Origin: a bacterium
GTDB taxonomy: Bacteria > Calditrichota > Calditrichia > RBG-13-44-9 > J042
Length of the DNA stretch: 9,738 bases
Reading direction: 5' to 3'
Assembly (NCBI GenBank): GCA_015494485.1
Contig: WGBF01000614.1
Coordinates: 1 to 9,738, forward strand
The notes beneath the pieces are model-generated. The model saw only the letters and a list, made by a program, of their open reading frames with translations, ran no database searches and was not told the origin of the DNA. The position numbers were made by a program, and so were the translations under genes. Positions 1 to 5,437 of this stretch are shown piece by piece (position 1 is the stretch's first letter; each line of letters begins with the position of its first letter).

Positions 1-315
1 AATCAGATGGTCTTCCAGCTTCTGTTCAGCGATTTTGCCGTACGCCGCCAGAATGCCCAGCGCAATGGGTAAATCATAGCTGGAACCTTCCTTGCGGATG
101 TCTGCCGGTGCCAGATTCACCGTAATGCGTTTGGTGGGAAATTCAAACCCGCTGTTTTTTACCGCCGCAATCACACGTTCGCGGCTTTCCCGGACTGCAG
201 AGTCCGGCAATCCGACAATGGCCATACTGGGCAGCGCCCGTTCCAAACTAACTTCTACTTCCACCAAATAGGCATCAATGCCCATCAGGGCAGCGGAGTA
301 AATTTTGGACAGCAT
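1..315 (-). CDS. comM: ComM/YifB-family Mg-chelatase-like AAA+ ATPase, N-terminal 105 residues (cut by window start)
   Basis: The reading frame runs from an ATG at 315-313 to the window edge without a stop. The N-terminus (MLSKIYSAALMGIDAYLVEV) and the following blocks, IVGLPDSAVRESRERV at about residues 38-53 and RITVNLAPADIRKEG further on, are the hallmark of the YifB/ComM N-terminal domain (ChlI-type, Lon-protease-like fold). Full members have about 500 residues, so the AAA+ Walker motifs and C-terminal domain lie outside the window. A GAGGA Shine-Dalgarno sits a few bases before the ATG, which supports this start. In naturally competent bacteria ComM is a helicase that helps branch migration during integration of transforming DNA; many bacteria without known competence also have it. 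Family assignment is firm; the role in this organism is inference. Nothing in the visible part looks damaged. Confidence 0.9.
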   Translation of the reverse strand, partial: MLSKIYSAALMGIDAYLVEVEVSLERALPSMAIVGLPDSAVRESRERVIAAVKNSGFEFPTKRITVNLAPADIRKEGSSYDLPIALGILAAYGKIAEQKLEDHLI

Positions 316-600
316 GATTTCCTCAACGTGGATGGTTCGTCAAAATTTAGATGTCGCCGATGAAATTTGCAAGAGTGGAGAATGAGATTTCATTATTTGG
401 AAAAATTATAACGTCAACGGGAATGATTCTGGTTTATATTGCCTGTAAGTAAACTCCAGGGGATTTTTGTTTGAAATGAAAAATACGCGTTCAATTTAAT
501 GGCGGGAATAGCGACTCGAATTTGGGCAATTCAACCGATAGAAATTCCAAACAATGGGGTCGTAGTTAATTATTTGCCCGAAGTGGTGTGTGATGACTGG
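316..600. other. Intergenic gap upstream of comM
   Basis: No coding region that I can support. On the minus strand a perfect TATAAT lies at 410-405, about 90 bases before the comM start, but no convincing -35 hexamer stands 16-18 bases from it. A TTGACG lies at 417-412, too close to pair with it. These are weak hints that comM has its own promoter. Apart from the stem-loop at the right edge (596-613) I see no strong inverted repeat and no T-tract terminator here. Confidence 0.4.
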
Positions 601-613
601 TTAAAAAACCAGT
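596..613 (-). other. Stem-loop over the stop codon of the small membrane protein gene
   Basis: ACTGGTT (596-602) and AACCAGT (607-613) are perfect 7-bp arms around a 4-base A/T loop. The stop codon of the 601-840 gene lies inside the stem. No T-run follows on the minus strand, so it does not look like a standard intrinsic terminator. It may stabilise the 3' end of the mRNA or be a weak terminator. Confidence 0.4.
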
Positions 614-840
614 TTCATTACGATTACCAGACCTGCGATGATCAATATAAATGGTAACAGAAAAATTCCCACCGTTAACAGAGTAGGAAAAAAGAATAAT
701 CCCACCGCCAGAAGTGCCAGTACAAAAAGAACCTTTAACACAATCCCCAGAACAAAAAACCCGGCTTTCAGGACAAAACCAATGAGTTGAATAAATCCCA
801 GAATAAAAATGAGTATAAAAAGAATTCCCAGAAATTCCAT
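601..840 (-). CDS. Small, highly hydrophobic membrane protein (79 aa), unknown function
   Basis: I do not recognise a named family. Almost the whole 79-residue protein is Leu, Ile, Val, Phe and Gly. The only charged residues are Glu2, Lys25, Lys36 and Lys76, so it probably forms two or three membrane segments (about residues 3-24, 26-50 and 53-75) with one proline at position 52 and another at 63. There is no signal peptidase site or conserved polar motif. It is probably a real gene: AGGAGG at 846-851 (minus strand) is well placed before the ATG, and the protein is evenly hydrophobic along its length. It lies 57 bases downstream of the metallohydrolase gene on the same strand, so the two may be co-transcribed. 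A short CCTG-AAAAA-CAGG stem overlaps the Shine-Dalgarno and could damp translation. Confidence 0.65.
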   Translation of the reverse strand: MEFLGILFILIFILGFIQLIGFVLKAGFFVLGIVLKVLFVLALLAVGLFFFPTLLTVGIFLLPFILIIAGLVIVMKLVF

Positions 841-897
841 GATGGCCTCCTGTTTTTCAGGTGTCAGTTTTCTATACGAACGGAAACGGTTCCTGTT

Positions 898-1701
898 TCA
901 TTCGGCGGACAGGTCTACGGTCATTCCATCATTGGCGGCAATCACCTCTACCCCAAGTTCCTGAGTCAGTTGTGCTGCCACTTCCCAGGGGTGGGCTTTC
1001 AGCATTGTCATGCCAAAATGTGTTAAAATTGCTCTTCGGGGACGGATTTCCCGAATTAGGGTCCGGGCGTCTTCCAGGTTTAAATGTTGAATACCCCGTT
1101 CAGCATCCTGGTCACCCTTTAACCGAACGACGTTTATTATTAATATGGTAGCGTTTTTGTAACCTTCTAAAAGATCCGGGAAAAACGCCGTATCCGTAAT
1201 GTGGCCAATTGTTATTGCAGGAGATGTTAGTAAATACCCATAGGTTTCAACCGGATGGCGATGGCGGAAAGGCGGAATGTGGAGGGTCCATTTCTCCGTT
1301 AGCGGAAATTGTGTCCCGGGTGTTAAGGGAAAAATCTGGCGCACAGCCTGACGTAAGTAGGGTAACACAACGCGGGTTTCGCCGTCCAGTGCTTCAGGGG
1401 GCGCGAATAATATACCCCTGGGATTAAAGCCTCCGTTGGTCATGGCTTCAATCATAACATTGATATCATTGCTGTGGTCCAGGTGGATGTGGGAGAGTAA
1501 AATAGCTGAGAGTGAAGACGGGTCCAATTTCGGGCGACTGCTGGCGCACCGTACCAGCGTGCCGGGACCGGGATCAACCAGCAGATTAAAGCCGTCTAAA
1601 TGGTACCAGATCCCGGCAGAGCTGCGGAGCTGCCGAATCATGACAAAACGAGCCCCCGCTGTTCCCAGGAATTTTACCCAACGCGTTTTCGTGGCTTTCA
1701 T
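898..1701 (-). CDS. MBL-fold metal-dependent hydrolase (RNase Z/PhnP-like superfamily)
   Basis: A 267-residue cytoplasmic metallo-beta-lactamase-fold enzyme without a signal peptide. The metal-binding set is complete: HIHLDH at residues 71-76, His147/His149 in FRHRHPVETYGY, Asp170 in the HITDTAFF block, and His228 in LTHFGM. The N-terminal FLGTAGARF glycine turn (11-19) and VDPGPG (42-47) are typical of the RNase Z-like branch, in which members act as phosphodiesterases on tRNA, cyclic phosphates or similar substrates. It lacks the exosite arm expected of true tRNase Z, so the substrate is open. The ATG at 1701 is preferred because the next Met (residue 21) would remove part of the fold. No Shine-Dalgarno is visible before this ATG (AT-rich leader), unlike the other genes here. 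One copy of the TAGGAAA repeat (1752-1793) lies 51-92 bases upstream and may regulate it. Confidence 0.88.
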   Translation of the reverse strand: MKATKTRWVKFLGTAGARFVMIRQLRSSAGIWYHLDGFNLLVDPGPGTLVRCASSRPKLDPSSLSAILLSHIHLDHSNDINVMIEAMTNGGFNPRGILFAPPEALDGETRVVLPYLRQAVRQIFPLTPGTQFPLTEKWTLHIPPFRHRHPVETYGYLLTSPAITIGHITDTAFFPDLLEGYKNATILIINVVRLKGDQDAERGIQHLNLEDARTLIREIRPRRAILTHFGMTMLKAHPWEVAAQLTQELGVEVIAANDGMTVDLSAE

Positions 1702-1751
1702 AATGAAAATAATTTAAACGGTCGTGATAAACGGAGCAAGGTGGGAATAAA

Positions 1752-1793
1752 GTAGGAAAAATATTTCCTACCTCAATTAGGAAAAATCGTACC
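1752..1793. repeat. Three-half-site repeat, copy 1 (candidate operator)
   Basis: TAGGAAA (1753-1759), the inverted TTTCCTA (1764-1770) and TAGGAAA again (1778-1784) form a compact array. The first two half-sites start 11 bases apart, one helical turn, and make a near-palindrome. The flanks are shared with copy 2 as well (GTAGGAAAAA at the left, TCGTACC against TTGTTCC at the right). Read on the minus strand, a TTGAGG (1776-1771) could be a -35 element for the metallohydrolase gene, with the palindrome just downstream. Binding by a dimeric repressor or activator is inference; I cannot name the regulator. Confidence 0.6.
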
Positions 1794-1860
1794 ATATTTG
1801 TTTTGCAGCGATTTGGTAAGATATTTAAAAACAGTAGGTTAATTAGAATTCGTTGTACAG

Positions 1861-1869
1861 TGGTATAAT
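1861..1869 (+). promoter_or_regulatory. Extended -10 promoter for the structured RNA
   Basis: TGGTATAAT is a perfect extended -10 (TG-N-TATAAT) of the housekeeping sigma type. No good -35 stands 16-18 bases upstream, which is tolerated when the TG extension is present. Transcription would start near 1876, directly before the structured RNA. A weaker look-alike, TGGTAAGAT, lies at 1814-1822. Confidence 0.5.
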
Positions 1870-1875
1870 TTTTGT

Positions 1876-2029
1876 TCCTTTATTTGTGCCCTTCGGATCT
1901 TTGAAAAAATCCAGAGATAAGCGCCCCTTGCGGTTCGGAGTTGTGTATCCGTAGGACGGAGGCATCTCCGGAAAGGGGGGAGGGGTTCACCAAGCGCTGG
2001 CAGCGGTTTGTCAGCGCTTAATTTTTTCT
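1876..2029 (+). ncRNA. Candidate structured RNA (small RNA or leader attenuator), no known family recognised
   Basis: About 150 bases between an extended -10 promoter and an intrinsic terminator. Visible pairings are: GGAT (1895-1898) with ATCC (1909-1912); an outer stem CCCCTT (1924-1929) with AAGGGG (1973-1978); CGGAG (1936-1940) with CTCCG (1966-1970); a perfect hairpin TCCGT-AGG-ACGGA (1948-1960); and an alternative perfect hairpin CGGAG-GCAT-CTCCG (1957-1970). The last one excludes both CGGAG/CTCCG pairing and the TCCGT hairpin, so two folds compete. In addition TAAGCGC (1918-1924) is complementary to GCGCTTA (2014-2020), the 3' arm of the terminator, and could act as an antiterminator that closes the whole domain. 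It does not match 6S, SRP, tmRNA, cobalamin or c-di-GMP riboswitch signatures that I know. A dispersed intergenic repeat is an alternative. The ends are estimates. Confidence 0.5.
1992..2029 (+). terminator. Intrinsic terminator with perfect 8-bp stem
   Basis: AAGCGCTG (1992-1999) and CAGCGCTT (2012-2019) are exact complements around a 12-base loop, followed by AATTTTTTCTTTT. Orientation is plus strand only; no T-run lies on the other side. It lies more than 300 bases upstream of the receptor start, so it ends a separate RNA or acts as an attenuator in a long leader. Confidence 0.8.
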
Positions 2030-2063
2030 TTTGTGTTAAGTGTATTGTTTTTGGTAGGTAACG

Positions 2064-2104
2064 GTAGGAAAAAAATTTCCTATTGAAATAGGAAAAGTTG
2101 TTCC
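2064..2104. repeat. Three-half-site repeat, copy 2 (candidate operator of the TonB operon)
   Basis: TAGGAAA (2065-2071), TTTCCTA (2076-2082) and TAGGAAA (2089-2095), with nearly the same spacing as copy 1 (11 and 13 bases between half-site starts, against 11 and 14). The right pair extends to a perfect 20-base palindrome at 2076-2095 with arms TTTCCTATT and AATAGGAAA around GA. Its right end overlaps the candidate -35 at 2098-2103, a position suited to control of the downstream operon. Confidence 0.65.
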
Positions 2105-2127
2105 CCGTCACGAAATATCGGTATAAG
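2098..2127 (+). promoter_or_regulatory. Candidate promoter of the TonB-receptor operon
   Basis: TTGTTC (2098-2103) and TATAAG (2122-2127) are separated by 18 bases and each matches the sigma-70-type consensus at four or five of six positions. Transcription would start near 2134 and leave a leader of about 218 bases. It directly abuts repeat copy 2. Other weak candidates exist in this AT-rich stretch. Confidence 0.35.
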
Positions 2128-2137
2128 AAAAAAATTA

Positions 2138-2164
2138 ATAACTAATTGATAATTAAAGAGTTAT
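2138..2164 (+). other. AT-rich stem near the predicted 5' end of the operon mRNA
   Basis: ATAAC (2138-2142) pairs with GTTAT (2160-2164), and TAATT (2143-2147) with AATTA (2151-2155), leaving a 3-base loop and a 4-base bulge. If transcription starts near 2134 this would be a 5' stem of the mRNA. It may equally be a protein-binding DNA site or chance in AT-rich sequence. Confidence 0.3.
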
Positions 2165-2263
2165 CGCGATGTGTTGTTGAAGTTGGTATTAATTTTGTAG
2201 CTCCGCAGTTGTTGTGCTTGGTGGAGTATAAGCACGAATTGTGTTGGAGGAAAAAATAAACAA

Positions 2264-2284
2264 GAGGAGGCCCGAATGACGTGA
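2264..2284 (+). other. Strong Shine-Dalgarno followed by a two-codon ORF (Met-Thr-stop)
   Basis: AGAGGAGG (2263-2270) stands five bases before ATG ACG TGA at 2276-2284. The ribosome site is as strong as that of any gene here, yet the frame closes after two codons. It lies 67 bases upstream of the receptor start. It may be a regulatory start-stop element, a decoy, or the remains of an older gene start. Confidence 0.35.
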
Positions 2285-2351
2285 CCCGCCCGATAGTTGT
2301 TGCTTCGATTTTTATTCGAGTTCTTAACCAATTAATTCAGGAGGTAAAATA

Positions 2352-5300
2352 ATGTTCAAAAAACTAACACTGCTATTATTTGTGGCGTTGTTAATACCAG
2401 CGTTTGTGTTTGCACAATCGTCTGGTAAGATTGCCGGTGTGGTCAAAGACAAATCCACCGGTGAGCCGCTTCCGGGCGTAAACGTGGTGATCGAAGGAAC
2501 CACCATGGGATCCGCCACGGATATTGATGGTTATTATGTCATTTTGAATGTACCTGCTGGCGTGTACACGCTCAAGGCCAGCTACATTGGCTACAAAGAT
2601 GTAAAGATTGAAAATGTACGCGTGTCCGCAGGTATTACGACTGAAATTAATATTGAAATGGAGCCCACGACACTGGAATTGGAAGAGGCTATTGTGGTTA
2701 CGGCGGAACGCCCGCTGGTTGAAAAGAACGTAACCCAGTCCATCTCCTTGATGACAGCCAAGCAGATTGAAAACATTCCGGTACGTGGATTGGGGAACTT
2801 GCTGGCCTTGCAGAACAGTGTTGTTGTTCAGGACGGTCAGATTCACATCCGTGGTAGCCGCTCGGAAGAAGTTGGTTACTATCTGGATGGTGCCTCCACG
2901 CTGAACCCCTTAAGCAATACCAACGCGATTTACGTCATTCAGGAAGCCATCGAAGAATTCCAGGTATTGGCCGGTGGATACACCGCGGAATTTGGTGGTG
3001 CCAATGCCGGTATTATTCGTACGCAAATCCGTACCGGTACCCCGGATTACCACTTTTCCGTGGATTTCCAGACGGATAAGTTCGCCAAAGAAGGCGAAAA
3101 ATTCCTGGGGACCTACAGCTATCGCCATCACATCCTGGTCGGGACCATTAGCGGTCCGTTGGTCAGCAAAAAGATTCGTTTCTTCCTGGCTGCGGAAAAC
3201 AACTTCCAGGGTGATGATGAAATTCGTTTCAGCAAGGGGTATGAATTCCCCGGCGTTGTGGATATGAACCCCAATAATCCTAACAATTATGATGACAATG
3301 ACAACCTGGTTGGTGGTGACACGGTAACTATATGGTATCCGGATGGTTTTACCCCCCATAACACCACCAATCGTTATGCGTTAAACGGGTCGATTTTGTT
3401 TGATTATCTGCCGGTACGGTTGCGGATTAGTGGGACCTGGAACAAACGTCGTTCCTATCTGGATGGTGCACCCTGGTTGAATATTTTTAATAACCGTCAG
3501 GTTTATGATGATTTGAATACTTATTTACTAACAGCGAAAATTACCCATGTGTTGTCTCCCACCACTTTCTATGATGTGAACCTGAACTTGTTTAACTATT
3601 TCCTGGAACGTGGGGATGATTATTTTGGTAACGATTGGCACAAGTGGTACGACAGTGCCGCTGTAGCAAAAGTCACCAATGGTGAAGTTGTTTACCGCGA
3701 CCGCTGGCGGCCTCAATACAGCTATTTATTGTATGGTATCAATTTCTCCCGAAACGGTACCCCCTCCAATTTCTACCGCAAATTAAAACAAAATTATATT
3801 GGTGGGTCATTTAAGTTCACCAGCCAGGTCAACCGGTATCATGAATTGAAGGTCGGTCTGGAAGCCCGTCGATATACCGTTCGGTATTTCGATATTGCTC
3901 CCAGTGTGATGTTGTATACCATGCCGTATGATAGTGCCTATGCGGCAAAATATGGTTACCCCATTACTTACGGAAGCATTGAAAATGTACCTGTGAATGT
4001 CTGGGTACTCAATGGTGGTGCCGAAGGTTATGGTTATGATATTTACGGTAATGAAATCAACAGCGACAAAACATATGTGGACGATATTTACACCGAAGGG
4101 CCACGTAAGCCGCTGTTCGGTGCCTTCTATATTCAGGATAAAATCGAATTTAATGACTTGATTATTAACGCCGGTTTGCGCTGGGATTATTTTGATTCCG
4201 ATGACCGCGAACTGCGTGATCCTTCCAATCCCAAACTGGGTCCAAATCGCTTCATCTTGAAGAGCGAATGGAAGAAAAAACCGGCATTCTCTCAACTTAG
4301 TCCGCGTTTAGGGTTCTCCTTCCCGGTAAGTGAACGGACTGTGTTCTATTTGCAATACGGTAAGTTTGTGCAAATGCCGTCCTTGAACCAGATGTACAAC
4401 AGTACGCTGGATCTGTCAGTTCAGATTGGTGTTGGTGGTTTCTATTTCATCAACCCGGTTGGTTTCGACCTGGATCCGGTCCGGACAACCAGTTACGAAG
4501 TTGGTTTCCGTCAGCAACTCTCCAACTTTGCGGCATTGGACATTACCGGTTTTTATCGGAATGTTAAAGGCCAGGTGCAGGCCCAGATCGTACAGGCTGC
4601 TCCGGGTGCGGATATCGGTACGTATGCGAAGTTGGGTAATGGTGACTTTGCTGTTACCAAGGGTCTGGAATTGCGCTTAACACTACGCCGCTATCGCCGG
4701 TTGCAGGCTCAAATCAATTACACCCTGACCGATGCCCGTGGTACCGGTTCCAATAACATTTCCTATCGGTCTGCATTGGATCGGGGTACCCCCATTCCCA
4801 AGACGGTATTTCCGCTGGATTATAATCAGACCCACCGTGGTTCAATCATGTTAGATTACCGTTTTGGTAAAAATGATGGCCCCAAGTTCCTGGAACGCTT
4901 TGGTGCAAACGTGCTGTTTACGTTTTCCAGCGGCCATCCGTACACCCGTGTTTATGCACCTCCGGGTGGTCAGGTGGATCCGTACAGTGCTGGCGTGGAT
5001 TACATGGTGGATACCCGCTCCCGTCAGGCTCTGGAACCGCTGAATGCATCCAAAACGCCATGGACGTTTAACGTGGACCTGCGGTTGGATAAAACTTTTA
5101 GTGTGACCAACAAACTGGATGTGACGGTATATGCCCGTATTAACAATCTGTTCAATACCCGCAATGTGCTGAATGTCTATCAACGGACTGGTAGTGACCG
5201 CGACGACGGTTATATTACGGATCCGGTATATTCCGGCCAGAATGTCCAGGCTTACGGACAGGGTTATGTGGATCTGTACAAAGCCATGGTAATCGAAAAC

Positions 5301-5384
5301 GCTGGTGCCTATCGTAGCAACCTTGGACGTGAAATCTGGGGGCAGCCGCGGCAGATCTTCTTCGGAATTAAGCTGAGCTATTAA
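2352..5384 (+). CDS. TonB-dependent outer-membrane receptor with N-terminal carboxypeptidase-regulatory-like domain
   Basis: A 1010-residue outer-membrane transporter. A signal peptide (residues 1-21, cleavage after VFA, next residues QS) is followed by a carboxypeptidase-regulatory-like beta-sandwich (about 24-107; KIAGVVKDKSTGEPLPGVNV, then the GxYxxxxVPAGxYTL pattern), a TonB-box-like stretch EEAIVVTAERP, a plug domain (about 120-235, with IHIRGSRSEEVGYYLDGA) and a large beta-barrel to the end. The last residues, FFGIKLSY, end in an aromatic residue as expected for barrel insertion by BAM. Such SusC-like receptors take up oligomers, siderophores or other large ligands using TonB energy; the ligand here is unknown. 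An Asp/Asn-rich extracellular-type loop (about 305-320) may bind metal. The start is set by AGGAGG at 2339-2344, seven bases away. It is first in a three-gene operon. No SusD-like gene follows, so it is not a classical polysaccharide-utilisation pair. Confidence 0.92.
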   Translation: MFKKLTLLLFVALLIPAFVFAQSSGKIAGVVKDKSTGEPLPGVNVVIEGTTMGSATDIDGYYVILNVPAGVYTLKASYIGYKDVKIENVRVSAGITTEINIEMEPTTLELEEAIVVTAERPLVEKNVTQSISLMTAKQIENIPVRGLGNLLALQNSVVVQDGQIHIRGSRSEEVGYYLDGASTLNPLSNTNAIYVIQEAIEEFQVLAGGYTAEFGGANAGIIRTQIRTGTPDYHFSVDFQTDKFAKEGEKFLGTYSYRHHILVGTISGPLVSKKIRFFLAAENNFQGDDEIRFSKGYEFPGVVDMNPNNPNNYDDNDNLVGGDTVTIWYPDGFTPHNTTNRYALNGSILFDYLPVRLRISGTWNKRRSYLDGAPWLNIFNNRQVYDDLNTYLLTAKITHVLSPTTFYDVNLNLFNYFLERGDDYFGNDWHKWYDSAAVAKVTNGEVVYRDRWRPQYSYLLYGINFSRNGTPSNFYRKLKQNYIGGSFKFTSQVNRYHELKVGLEARRYTVRYFDIAPSVMLYTMPYDSAYAAKYGYPITYGSIENVPVNVWVLNGGAEGYGYDIYGNEINSDKTYVDDIYTEGPRKPLFGAFYIQDKIEFNDLIINAGLRWDYFDSDDRELRDPSNPKLGPNRFILKSEWKKKPAFSQLSPRLGFSFPVSERTVFYLQYGKFVQMPSLNQMYNSTLDLSVQIGVGGFYFINPVGFDLDPVRTTSYEVGFRQQLSNFAALDITGFYRNVKGQVQAQIVQAAPGADIGTYAKLGNGDFAVTKGLELRLTLRRYRRLQAQINYTLTDARGTGSNNISYRSALDRGTPIPKTVFPLDYNQTHRGSIMLDYRFGKNDGPKFLERFGANVLFTFSSGHPYTRVYAPPGGQVDPYSAGVDYMVDTRSRQALEPLNASKTPWTFNVDLRLDKTFSVTNKLDVTVYARINNLFNTRNVLNVYQRTGSDRDDGYITDPVYSGQNVQAYGQGYVDLYKAMVIENAGAYRSNLGREIWGQPRQIFFGIKLSY

Positions 5385-5437
5385 TGGCTGGAAAAATGAA
5401 GAAAGACATAAAGAAATAAACGAAGGAGTAATTACAA

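Larger units (their letters stand above)
1702..2351. other. Divergent intergenic region with regulatory repeats and a structured RNA
   Basis: This 650-base stretch separates the minus-strand metallohydrolase gene from the plus-strand TonB operon. No protein-coding gene is supported. It holds two three-half-site repeats (1752-1793, 2064-2104), a plus-strand promoter (1861-1869), a structured RNA with a terminator (about 1876-2029), a candidate operon promoter (2098-2127), an AT-rich stem (2138-2164) and a two-codon ORF (2276-2284). The GC-rich block at about 1920-2018 contrasts sharply with AT-rich flanks. Confidence 0.7.

Noticed and set aside
787..1151. Plus-strand open frames opposite the metallohydrolase and small membrane gene
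   Set aside because: No recognisable domain or ribosome site, and they lie antisense to a gene with a complete metal-binding motif set.
1975..1985. G-quadruplex in the G-rich run
   Set aside because: Only two G-tracts are separated by a single A; four tracts cannot be formed without splitting the first run with no loop.
1876..2029. Known RNA classes (6S, SRP, tmRNA, tRNA, cobalamin or c-di-GMP riboswitch)
   Set aside because: The characteristic conserved bases and end-pairing of these families are not present; the GGGTTCACC stretch lacks a tRNA-like cloverleaf.
1839..2111. Minus-strand 90-codon open frame in the divergent intergenic region
   Set aside because: It runs antisense through the terminator and hairpins of the structured RNA, has an unlikely composition with no domain, and no ribosome site is evident.
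2201..2284. Open frame that ends with the Met-Thr-stop codons
   Set aside because: No ATG, GTG or TTG start occurs in this frame before 2276, so only the two-codon ORF could be translated.
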